Below, piece by piece: positions 27,317 through 34,088 of a DNA stretch of 64,000 bases. The notes beneath the pieces are model-generated. The model worked only from the letters and a program-made list of their open reading frames with translations. It had not been told where the DNA came from and did not search any database. This stretch comes from JAURVT01 sp049059935. Its GTDB lineage: Bacteria > Actinomycetota > Actinomycetes > Propionibacteriales > Nocardioidaceae. Where the stretch lies: positions 24,811 to 88,810 of the forward strand of contig NZ_JBMGQR010000011.1 in assembly GCF_049059935.1 (NCBI RefSeq), read 5' to 3'. Position 1 is the first letter of the stretch, and the number at the start of each line of letters is the position of its first letter. The position numbers and the translations under genes are program-made.

Positions 27317-28096
27317 CTACGTCGTCGCGGGCGCGGAGACCATGGCCGACGTCACCACGGCGGTGCGGTCCGGGCGCAGGTCGACCCGCTGCGGCCGCAG
27401 ACCGGCCCGTGCCGCCGCGTCGGTCGCGGCCCGCACCTGCGTGCGGCCCATCTCCAGGAGCAGGACCCCCCGGGGCGAGAGCCAGCCCGGAGCGAGGTCG
27501 AGAAGGCGTCGGACGACGTCGAGCCCGTCGTCGCCCGCCGCGAGCGCCGCGCCGGGCTCGTGGTCGCGCGCCTCGGCGGGCAGCAGGCCCACGTCGCCCG
27601 CCGGCACGTACGGCGGCACCGCGGCGACGACGTCGAGACGGCCCCGCAGGGTCGGGGGCACCGCGTCGAACAGGTCACCCGACGCCACCAGCGTGGTGCG
27701 CAGGTTCGAGGACGCGACCGGCACGCACCGCGGGTCGACGTCGGTGGCGACGACCACGGCGGCGACGTCGGCGCGCTCGACCGACGCGGCGACGGGCGCC
27801 GCACCGCAGCACAGCTCGACGAAGACCGCCTGCGGGCGGGCCCGGCACGCGGCGACGGCGAGCGAGGCCAGCAGCGCGGTGCGCTGGCGGGGGACGAACA
27901 ACCCCGGCCCGACGTGGAGGTCGAGGCCTCCCAGGGTGACGCTCCGCAGGATCTGCTCGAGCGGCTCCCCGGCCGCCCGGCGACCGACCACCTCGGCGGG
28001 CTCGACCTCCGGGTGCCGCAGCACCTGGTCGGCCTCCTCCTCGGCGAACGCGCAGCCGACCTCGCGAAGGGCGAGCACGAGGTCGTCCCGCGTCAT
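27317..28096 (-). CDS. PrmC-related putative protein glutamine methyltransferase
   Basis: A 259-residue SAM-dependent methyltransferase resembling the HemK/PrmC family: helical N-terminal domain (GRRAAGEPLEQILRSVTLGGL, GLFVPRQRT as in PRxxT), SAM motif VFVELCCGAAPVAASV, acidic ATDVDPRC, and AVPPYVP at the catalytic NPPY position. The Asn of NPPY is replaced by Val, as can happen in the actinobacterial PrmC-related subfamily, so release-factor methylation is doubtful. ATG 28096. It starts 14 bases after the whiB stop and may share its transcript. Confidence 0.78.
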   Translation of the reverse strand: MTRDDLVLALREVGCAFAEEEADQVLRHPEVEPAEVVGRRAAGEPLEQILRSVTLGGLDLHVGPGLFVPRQRTALLASLAVAACRARPQAVFVELCCGAAPVAASVERADVAAVVVATDVDPRCVPVASSNLRTTLVASGDLFDAVPPTLRGRLDVVAAVPPYVPAGDVGLLPAEARDHEPGAALAAGDDGLDVVRRLLDLAPGWLSPRGVLLLEMGRTQVRAATDAAARAGLRPQRVDLRPDRTAVVTSAMVSAPATT

Positions 28097-28110
28097 GGGA
28101 CCAGGATGGG

Positions 28111-28395
28111 TCAGGAGACCTCGCGCTGCTGCAGGAGGTCCTGGCGCTCGTGGGTGGTCAGACCGCCCCAGACGCCGAACGGCTCCTGGACCGACAGGGC
28201 GTGCTCGCGGCACGCGTCGACGACGGGGCAGCGCGCGCAGAACGACTTGGCGGCGCTCTCACGTGCACGGCGACGCGGGCCGCGCTCGAACTCGGGCGAG
28301 AAGAAGGTCTCGGGGTCGGCGTCGTTGCAGGCGCCCTCATACTGCCACTCGTAGCTGTCCTGGATGGGGGACGGGAGTCGCGTGAGGTTCGCCAT
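28111..28395 (-). CDS. WhiB-family iron-sulfur transcriptional regulator (copy 1)
   Basis: A 94-residue Wbl protein that binds a [4Fe-4S] cluster and acts with the principal sigma factor. Cysteines are at 23, 53, 56 and 62 (C...CARC...C), followed by the EPFGVWGGL turn at residues 71-79 and a basic-to-polar tail. The N terminus (SYEWQYEGAC) and the EPFGVWGGL sequence resemble WhiB3-type proteins more than WhiB1. It is about 80 percent identical by eye to the second copy at 60537-60821, and the two share an upstream element. Confidence 0.92.
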   Translation of the reverse strand: MANLTRLPSPIQDSYEWQYEGACNDADPETFFSPEFERGPRRRARESAAKSFCARCPVVDACREHALSVQEPFGVWGGLTTHERQDLLQQREVS

Positions 28396-28426
28396 GGTGG
28401 TCCTTGTCGCCGGGGTGAAGTTCGTC

Positions 28427-28459
28427 GAAATCTATTCAGAACCTACTCAGAACTTGTTC
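28427..28459 (-). promoter_or_regulatory. conserved whiB upstream element, copy 1
   Basis: On the minus strand the pattern AGTTCTGAGTAGGTTCTGAA corresponds to AGTTGTGACTAGGTTTTGAA upstream of the second whiB gene. TAGGTT is a plausible -10. A GAACTTGTTC palindrome (28450-28459) adjoins it and also occurs at 60877-60886. Confidence 0.55.
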
Positions 28460-28484
28460 GTCTGGCAAGACCGTGAACAGGTTT

Positions 28485-28509
28485 CGTCCCAACGACCGGT
28501 CGTGGGACG
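28485..28509. terminator. inverted repeat after the sugar ABC operon
   Basis: GTCCCAACGACC (28486-28497) and GGTCGTGGGAC (28498-28508) pair with a single bulge. It is 60 bases beyond the ABC ATPase stop and upstream of whiB. It may terminate the operon or act on whiB. Confidence 0.45.
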
Positions 28510-28569
28510 CGCCGACGCCCCCACCAACCGGGGTCGATGAGGCCGTCGGCGAGGGTCGGGGCGGACCGC

Positions 28570-29418
28570 TCAGGCACCGTCGCGGGGCGTCGTCCGCGCG
28601 GTCCCGTCCTCCTGGAGCTGCATCGCACCGGTCATGATGGCGACCGCCTCGGACATCGTGTGCGACGACGGCGTGATGACGCCGGCGCAGCGCCCGAGCC
28701 GCTGGATGTGGATGCGGTCGGCCACCTCGAACACGTGCGGCATGTTGTGGCTGATCAGGATGACCGGCAGCCCGCGGTCGCGCAGACCCTTGATCATCGC
28801 CAGCACCTGGTTGCCCTCCTTCACGCCCAGGGCCGCGGTCGGCTCGTCGAGGACGACGACCTTGCTCCCGAACGCCGCCGCTCGCGCGACGGCCACCGCC
28901 TGTCGCTGGCCGCCCGAGAGGCTCTCGACCGCCTCGGTCATGTTCTGGATGGTCTGGATGCCGAGCTCGGCGACGTTGCGACCCGCGGCCTCGCGCATCT
29001 CCTTCTTGTCGAGCATCCGCAGCACGCTGCCGAGGAAGCCCTTGCGCCGGATCTCCTGCCCCAGGTACAGGTTGCTGGCGATGTCGAGCGCCGGCGCGAG
29101 GGCCAGGGTCTGGTAGACGGTCTCGATGCCGGCGTCGCGCGCGTCCTGCGGGCGCTTGAACGACACCTCCTGCCCGTCGAGCCTGATCGTGCCGGTGTCG
29201 GGGACGTCGGCGCCCGTCAGGCACTTGATCAGGGTCGACTTGCCGGCGCCGTTGTCGCCGATGATCCCGAGCACCTCGCCCGGGTAGAGGTCGACGTCGA
29301 CGCCGTCCAGGCCGACGACGCGGCCGAAGGTCTTGACCAGGCCGCGCGCGCTGAGGATGGGCTCCCCGGCACCCTTGCCCGACCCCGCCTCACGGGGACG
29401 CTCGATGGTGTCGCTCAT
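28570..29418 (-). CDS. sugar ABC transporter ATP-binding protein (single-domain, FrcA-like)
   Basis: A 282-residue ATPase with one ABC domain: Walker A GDNGAGKS near residue 54, Q-loop VYQTLALAPALDIASNLYLG, signature ESLSGGQRQAVAVARA, Walker B VVVLDEPTAALG and the His switch ISHNM. Carbohydrate-uptake CUT2 ATPases usually have two ABC domains; a single domain is typical of the FrcA type. It is the last gene of the operon and its ATG overlaps the permease stop by 4 bases. It energises uptake of a monosaccharide. Confidence 0.92.
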   Translation of the reverse strand: MSDTIERPREAGSGKGAGEPILSARGLVKTFGRVVGLDGVDVDLYPGEVLGIIGDNGAGKSTLIKCLTGADVPDTGTIRLDGQEVSFKRPQDARDAGIETVYQTLALAPALDIASNLYLGQEIRRKGFLGSVLRMLDKKEMREAAGRNVAELGIQTIQNMTEAVESLSGGQRQAVAVARAAAFGSKVVVLDEPTAALGVKEGNQVLAMIKGLRDRGLPVILISHNMPHVFEVADRIHIQRLGRCAGVITPSSHTMSEAVAIMTGAMQLQEDGTARTTPRDGA

Positions 29419-30449
29419 GCCTTCACCTTCCTGATCCACTGGTCGATCGAGACGGCGGAGATCACCAGGAAGCCGATCGCCAGGACCCGCCACTGGTCGT
29501 CCACGCCCGCGAGCGAGAGCCCGCTCTGGAACACGCCGACGATGAGCGCACCGATCGCCGTGCCGACGACGGCACCACGGCCGCCGAACAGGCTGGTGCC
29601 GCCGATGACGACGGCGGTGATGCTCTGCAGGTTCGCGTCGACGATGGCGTTGGTCGACGCCGTGCCCGCGCGACCGATCAGCGCCCACGCGGTGATGCCG
29701 TACAGCAGGCCGGCGAACACGTACACGCTCATCAGCACCGCCCGGACCCGGATGCCGGCCAGACGGGCGCCCTCGCGGTCGTCGCCGACGGCGTAGACGT
29801 GGCGACCCCAGGCGGTCTGGCTCAGCAGGTAGTGGACCACCAGGTAGAGCACCACGACGAGCACGACGCCCGTCGTGATCCGGAACGCGCCGACCGCGAA
29901 GGTCGTGCCCGTCCAGCTCATCGTGCCGGGCATGTCGGTGGCGAGGATGGCGCGACCGCGGCTGTAGAGCAGCGCCAGCGCCGTGAAGATGCTCAGCGTG
30001 CCGAGCGTGACGATGAACGGCGGCAGCGACAGCCGCGTCACGAGGGCACCGTTGACCGCGCCGGCGGCCGTGCCCACGGCGATGCCGAGGAGGATCGCGA
30101 GCACGGGCGGGACGCCCTGGTCGGCGGTCAGCTTGGCCATGACCATCATCGACAGGATGCAGATCGCTCCCACCGACAGGTCGATGCCCGCGGTGAGGAT
30201 GACCATGGTCTGGCCGACCGCGAGGGCCGCGATGATGGCGACCTGCTGCAGGACCAGCGACAGCGTCACCGGGTTGGTGAAGCGCTCGTTGAGCAGGGAG
30301 AAGACCACCGCGGAGACCACCAGGACGGCGGCGGGGCTGATGGCGGGGTGCTGGTGCAGGACGTGCTGCAGGCGCTGCAGCGGTGACTGGCGGCGCTGGG
30401 CGAACTGCTCGGCGGCGCTGGGGGGTGAGGTGGTGGTGCCGGTCGACAT
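29415..30449 (-). CDS. sugar ABC transporter permease (CUT2)
   Basis: A 344-residue RbsC/FrcC-type membrane subunit with about nine hydrophobic segments. Family landmarks are GQTMVILTAGIDLSVGAI, GAVNGALVTRLSLPPFIVTLGT, GDDREGARLAGIRV and VVIGGTSLFGGRGAVVGT (the ABC-coupling EAA-like loop). ATG 30449. It follows the binding-protein gene by 80 bases, in which a strong hairpin lies, and overlaps the ATPase gene. Confidence 0.92.
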   Translation of the reverse strand: MSTGTTTSPPSAAEQFAQRRQSPLQRLQHVLHQHPAISPAAVLVVSAVVFSLLNERFTNPVTLSLVLQQVAIIAALAVGQTMVILTAGIDLSVGAICILSMMVMAKLTADQGVPPVLAILLGIAVGTAAGAVNGALVTRLSLPPFIVTLGTLSIFTALALLYSRGRAILATDMPGTMSWTGTTFAVGAFRITTGVVLVVVLYLVVHYLLSQTAWGRHVYAVGDDREGARLAGIRVRAVLMSVYVFAGLLYGITAWALIGRAGTASTNAIVDANLQSITAVVIGGTSLFGGRGAVVGTAIGALIVGVFQSGLSLAGVDDQWRVLAIGFLVISAVSIDQWIRKVKA

Positions 30450-30490
30450 GGGCGTGCGCTCCTTCGTGGTGCCCGGGGGTGGTGGCGGTG

Positions 30491-30522
30491 GCGCGGGGGC
30501 CCGGCGGACCGGACCCCCGCGC
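30491..30522 (-). terminator. attenuating hairpin between binding protein and permease genes
   Basis: GCGCGGGGGCCC (30491-30502) faces GGACCCCCGCGC (30511-30522), paired at all but one or two positions. It lies 7 bases past the binding-protein stop. Such hairpins commonly allow the binding protein to be made in excess over the membrane subunits. Confidence 0.55.
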
Positions 30523-30529
30523 ACCGGGG

Positions 30530-31618
30530 TCAGCCCCAGCAGATCTTGGCGGCCTCGTCGGTGGTGATGCTCTCGACGCCGTCGGCGGGCTTGTCCGTCA
30601 CGAGCTTCACGCCGGTGTCGAAGAAGTCCTTGCCCTCGGTGACCGCGGGCTTCTCGCCGCCCCGGGCGATCTTGGCGATCGCCTCGACGCCGAGCTTGGC
30701 CATCTCGAGCGGGTACTGCTGGGCGGTGGCGCCGATGACGCCGTCCTTGACCTGCTGGACGCCCTCGCAGCCGCCGTCGACCGAGACCACGATGGCGTCG
30801 GTGACGCCCGCGGCCTTCAGCGCGGAGTCCGCACCACCTGCTGCGGGCTCGTTGATGGTGTAGACGACGTTGATGTCGCCGTTCTTCTGCAGGCAGTTCT
30901 CCATCGCCGTCTTGCCCTGCTCGGCGGTGCCGTTGGTCGGCTCGTTGCAGACGATCTCGTAGTCGCCGCCGGAGTACGACCCGGTCTTGGCCTCGTCGCC
31001 GTTGACCTTGGCGTCCTTGGTGTCGATGCCCATGCCGTCCAGGAAGCCCTGGTCGCGGTTGTAGTCGACCGAGACGACCTTGTCGTTGAACAGGTCGAGC
31101 AGCGCGATCGTGGCCTTCTTCCCGCCCAGCTGCTTGGCGGCCCACTGGCCGTCGAGCTGGCCGGCGAGGAAGTTGTCGGTGGCGAACGTGATGTCGACGG
31201 TGTCGGCCGGGTCGGGCGGGGTGTCCAGGGCGATCACGAACATGCCGGCGTCGCGCGCCTTCTTGATCGCGGGGTTGACGCCGGGACCGTTGGGCGTGAT
31301 CAGGATGCCGTTGTCGCCCTTGGCGATGGCGTTCTCGATGGCCTCGACCTGGCCGGCCTCGTCGCCGTCCTCCTTGCCCGCGGCGACGGTGAGGTCGACG
31401 TCGTCGGCCTTGGCCGCCTTCTTCGCGCCCTCCTGCATCGCGACGAAGAACGGGTTCACCGAGTCCTTGGTGATGAGGGTGACCGCGACGGTGTCGTTCT
31501 CGCCGACGGTGGCGCCGCCGGAGCCGGACCCTCCTCCACAGGCGCTCAGCACGAGCGTGGCGCAGGCGGCGGTGGCGAGCAGGGCGCTCACGCGGCGTCG
31601 TCGGGGGGTGAGGTACAT
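30530..31618 (-). CDS. sugar ABC transporter substrate-binding lipoprotein
   Basis: A 362-residue periplasmic-binding-protein type 1 (RbsB/FrcB-like) lipoprotein. The signal peptide ends in the lipobox LVLSAC, with Cys27 to be lipidated. VTLITKDSVNPFFVAMQEGAKKAAK is the typical first strand and helix, followed by LITPNGPGVNPAIKKARDAGMFVIALDT and VSVDGGCEGVQQVKDG near the hinge. It binds a monosaccharide outside the membrane, and a ribose- or fructose-like sugar is likely. It is the first gene of the operon and is divergent from lacI, with an operator between. Confidence 0.92.
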   Translation of the reverse strand: MYLTPRRRRVSALLATAACATLVLSACGGGSGSGGATVGENDTVAVTLITKDSVNPFFVAMQEGAKKAAKADDVDLTVAAGKEDGDEAGQVEAIENAIAKGDNGILITPNGPGVNPAIKKARDAGMFVIALDTPPDPADTVDITFATDNFLAGQLDGQWAAKQLGGKKATIALLDLFNDKVVSVDYNRDQGFLDGMGIDTKDAKVNGDEAKTGSYSGGDYEIVCNEPTNGTAEQGKTAMENCLQKNGDINVVYTINEPAAGGADSALKAAGVTDAIVVSVDGGCEGVQQVKDGVIGATAQQYPLEMAKLGVEAIAKIARGGEKPAVTEGKDFFDTGVKLVTDKPADGVESITTDEAAKICWG

Positions 31619-31663
31619 GGTGCTCCTTGGTCCGGGGTGTGGCCGCGCTGGGGGGTGACGCGG

Positions 31664-31677
31664 TGACATCGATGTCA
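31664..31677. promoter_or_regulatory. LacI-type operator O1
   Basis: TGACATCGATGTCA is a perfect 14-base palindrome with the CG centre usual for LacI-family operators. It adjoins the -10 (CATACT, minus strand, 31682-31677) of the transporter promoter and lies within the probable lacI promoter, so one repressor could control both. Confidence 0.8.
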
Positions 31678-31708
31678 GTATGGTGTGGCTCACACCCCGG
31701 TCTGTCAA
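31677..31708 (-). promoter_or_regulatory. promoter of the sugar ABC operon
   Basis: Minus-strand -35 TTGACA (31708-31703) and -10 CATACT (31682-31677), spacer 20 bases, which is long. A GGTGTG/CACACC inverted repeat (31682-31696) lies in the spacer. Confidence 0.45.
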
Positions 31709-31733
31709 CGACTTCGCGAAAAGAGGACGAGCC

Positions 31734-32759
31734 GTGCAACGACGCTCCGTGACCATGCGCGAGGTCGCCGTCCACGCGGGCGTCAGCACCAAGACCGTGT
31801 CGCGCGTGGTGAACGGCGAGGCGAACGTGTCGCCGTCGGTGGTCGCCCGGGTCACCGCGTCGCTGGCGTCGCTCGACTACCGACCCAACATCGCCGCGGG
31901 CAGCCTGCGTCGGGGCCAGACCCGGTCGATCGGCGTGCTGCTCCAGGACGTCGCGAACGACTACTCGGCGGGCGTGCTGCGCGCGATCGACGACGTCGGC
32001 GTCCGCGAGGGCATCGCCGTGTTCGTCGCGAGCCTGGACGAGGAGCCCGACCGGGAGCGCGAGCTCGCGGCGAGCCTGGTCTCGCGACGCGTCGACGGGC
32101 TCGTCCTGATGCCGGCCACCGACGACCAGTCGTACCTGGGCTCGGACCTCGAGCGCGGGCTCGCCGTGGTCGTCGTCGACCGTGAGCCCTGCAACCTCGG
32201 GGTCGACGCCGTCCTCACCGACAGCTTCGGCGGCGCCCGGGCGGCCGTCCACCACCTCGTCGACCACGGCCACCGCCGCATCGGCCTGCTCGTCGACAGC
32301 GCCGGGCTGTGGACGTCGGACCAGCGGCGGGCGGGGTACGCCGCCGCCCTGAGGGAGCGGGGCCTCGAGGTCGACGAGCGCCTCGTGCGGGTCGGCGTCC
32401 GGTCGGCCGAGCAGGCCGCGAGGGCCACCGTCGACCTCCTCGGTGGGGACGCACCGCCCACCGCGCTCTTCGCGGGTCGCAACGTCTTCGCGGAGGGGGC
32501 GGTGCGCGCCCTGCGCCGCCTCGACCTGACCCGCTCGGTGGCCCTCGTCGGCTTCGACGACTTCCCCCTCGCCGACCTGCTCGACCCGGGCGTCACCGTC
32601 GTCCACCAGAGCACCGGGGCGATCGGTCGCACGGCGGCGGAGTACCTCGTCGGGCGCGTCCGGGGGCACGACGGGCCCCCGCGCCACACCGTCCTGCCCA
32701 CGACGATCGTCGCGCGCGGGAGCGGCGAGATCCCGGCACATCGGACAGGCCGAGACTGA
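31734..32759 (+). CDS. LacI-family transcriptional repressor
   Basis: A 341-residue repressor. The N-terminal helix-turn-helix is MREVAVHAGVSTKTVSRVVNG, followed by the hinge helix region NIAAGSLRRGQT and a periplasmic-binding-protein-like sensor domain (GVLLQDVANDYSAGVLRAID, VGFDDFPLADLLDPGVTVV). GTG 31734 has AGAGGA 7 bases upstream and is preferred to ATG 31680, which lies in the promoter. It probably responds to the sugar carried by the divergent transporter. Its own stop codon forms the first bases of a second operator. Confidence 0.92.
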   Translation: MQRRSVTMREVAVHAGVSTKTVSRVVNGEANVSPSVVARVTASLASLDYRPNIAAGSLRRGQTRSIGVLLQDVANDYSAGVLRAIDDVGVREGIAVFVASLDEEPDRERELAASLVSRRVDGLVLMPATDDQSYLGSDLERGLAVVVVDREPCNLGVDAVLTDSFGGARAAVHHLVDHGHRRIGLLVDSAGLWTSDQRRAGYAAALRERGLEVDERLVRVGVRSAEQAARATVDLLGGDAPPTALFAGRNVFAEGAVRALRRLDLTRSVALVGFDDFPLADLLDPGVTVVHQSTGAIGRTAAEYLVGRVRGHDGPPRHTVLPTTIVARGSGEIPAHRTGRD

Positions 32760-32770
32760 CACCGATGTCA
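32757..32770. promoter_or_regulatory. LacI-type operator O2, overlapping the lacI stop codon
   Basis: TGACACCGATGTCA differs from O1 at one base of 14. Its TGA is the lacI stop codon. The distance from O1 is 1093 bases. It may be an auxiliary operator for DNA looping. Confidence 0.7.
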
Positions 32771-32801
32771 GGCCCGTCGGGCCCACCGGCCCCCGACGCA
32801 G

Positions 32802-32830
32802 CGACGCCCCCACCGGTGGTGGGGGCGTCG
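32802..32830. terminator. terminator after lacI
   Basis: Perfect 13-base arms CGACGCCCCCACC (32802-32814) and GGTGGGGGCGTCG (32818-32830) around a 3-base loop, followed by TGGTGCT rather than a T-run. It also lies just past the stop of the convergent coiled-coil gene. Confidence 0.7.
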
Positions 32831-32852
32831 TGGTGCTGCGGGGTGGTGCCGG

Positions 32853-33542
32853 TCAGGCCCGGTGTCCGCCGCCGCCCGGCGTGGCGGGAGGCCGAGGGTC
32901 TGCCGCGGTGCTGCCCCCGGTGGCCTCGGCCGCGCCCACGTGGGGCTCGACCGGGATGCCGTCGTCGACCTGGTGGTCGACGCGGGTGGTGTCGGCGTCG
33001 GCGCGACGTGCCCCCGGCGTGACGGACGGGTCGTCGTCGCGCACCGGTCCGGCGTGCCGGTCGGCATCGGGACGACCGGCGTCCTGACGGTCGGCGTCGT
33101 GACGGTCGGCCTGACGGTCGGCGTCGTGACGCTCGGCGTCCGCGCCGTCGGCGTCGCGGCCGTCCGAGCCACCCTTGCGGCGCCGGGTGTCGACGTCGGG
33201 GTCGAGCTCGTCGGCCTTGCGCAGGTGCTCGCGCTGCTCGCGGCGGAGCTCCTCGGCCTCGGTGCCGCGCGTGCGGGCGTCGGCCTCGAGCTTCTGGGCG
33301 CGGGCGTTCTTCTCGTCGGCCTCGGCGCGGGCGCCGCGGGCCTTGGCCTCGACCTCGGCGGCCTCGGCCTCCTGACGACGCAGGACGTTCTCGCGCTCCT
33401 GCGCCTCGTGCCGCATCTGCTCGGCCTGGTCGCGCCTGGCGGCCTGCTGCTTCTTGCGGGCCCCCAGCGCGGCGACCACGCCCAGGACCAGCAGGACGAT
33501 GACGACCACCACGACGATGGCGATGATTGCTCCGGTGCTCAT
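32853..33542 (-). CDS. membrane-anchored coiled-coil protein with Asp/Arg/His-rich repeats
   Basis: A 229-residue protein of unknown function. An N-terminal transmembrane helix (IIAIVVVVVIVLLVLGVVAAL, residues 5-25) is followed by a coiled coil (about 28-115, rich in Ala, Glu, Arg and Gln) and a low-complexity region (about 125-165) with imperfect repeats of the form DADRxxxRHDADRQDA. The tail is Pro/Gly rich and ends GGGGHRA. The protein is predicted to sit in the inner membrane with the coil inside the cell. Start ATG 33542. No domain family is recognised beyond the layout. Confidence 0.72.
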   Translation of the reverse strand: MSTGAIIAIVVVVVIVLLVLGVVAALGARKKQQAARRDQAEQMRHEAQERENVLRRQEAEAAEVEAKARGARAEADEKNARAQKLEADARTRGTEAEELRREQREHLRKADELDPDVDTRRRKGGSDGRDADGADAERHDADRQADRHDADRQDAGRPDADRHAGPVRDDDPSVTPGARRADADTTRVDHQVDDGIPVEPHVGAAEATGGSTAADPRPPATPGGGGHRA

Positions 33543-33568
33543 GGGTCTCCCTCCACGTGCGTCAAGGG

Positions 33569-33585
33569 ACGAACGTAGCGTTCGT
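33569..33585. promoter_or_regulatory. 7-3-7 inverted repeat over a putative -10
   Basis: ACGAACG (33569-33575) and CGTTCGT (33579-33585) flank TAG. On the minus strand the centre reads TACGTT, a good -10 for the coiled-coil gene 27 bases away, so a repressor bound here would block it. Confidence 0.4.
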
Positions 33586-33648
33586 GACCTGCACCGCAAC
33601 TCCGACGCGACGGGGGAACCGGACCAGAGGGCCCGGTCGCCCCGCCGA

Positions 33649-33966
33649 TCAGCTGTCGCCGCGGCCCGTCTTGGACTGCAGACGATCGATGTGCTGGGAC
33701 GCCTCGGCCTTGGTGAGCGTGGCCGGGAGGGTCTCGCCGGCCTCGCGCGCGAGGGTGTCGAGGTAGCTGCGCTGCGCGCCGGTCATGTCCTCGTCGCCGG
33801 TGACCCAGGCGTCGGGGTCCTTCTCGGTGGTGTTGGCGCCCTCGGCGGCGGCGCCGATCACGTCGCCGGACGTCTCGGTGGACGACTCGGTGGACGACTC
33901 GGTGGCGCTGTCGGTGGTGGTCTCGTCGGTGGTCTGGGGCGCGGGGCCGTCGGTGGGGGTGCTCAT
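33649..33966 (-). CDS. DUF3072 domain protein
   Basis: A 105-residue acidic protein. Residues 1-48 are a disordered Thr/Ser/Glu tract (TDSATESSTESSTETSG). The C-terminal half matches the actinobacterial DUF3072 family: KDPDAWVTGDEDMTGAQRSYLDTLAREAGETLPATLTKAEASQHIDRLQ written here only in outline, that is a DPDxWxTGDExMT motif followed by two short helices with AEAS. This is a SAP-like small helical fold of unknown role. ATG 33966. Confidence 0.8.
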   Translation of the reverse strand: MSTPTDGPAPQTTDETTTDSATESSTESSTETSGDVIGAAAEGANTTEKDPDAWVTGDEDMTGAQRSYLDTLAREAGETLPATLTKAEASQHIDRLQSKTGRGDS

Positions 33967-34042
33967 GGACCTCACGCTAGGCGCGCCCACCGACAGCGGC
34001 ACGACGACGCGGCACGACCGAGGTTTGAGCCTGTCCGCGGCG

Positions 34043-34071
34043 GGGAATGGTTGCGTCAATCGACCATTCCC
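34043..34071 (+). promoter_or_regulatory. leader hairpin of the S53 peptidase gene
   Basis: GGGAATGGT (34043-34051) and ACCATTCCC (34063-34071) form a perfect 9-base stem with an 11-base loop, ending 17 bases before GTG 34089 and next to its ribosome site. It may stabilise the mRNA or act as an operator. Confidence 0.45.
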
Positions 34072-34088
34072 GAGAGCGAGAGGTCCCC

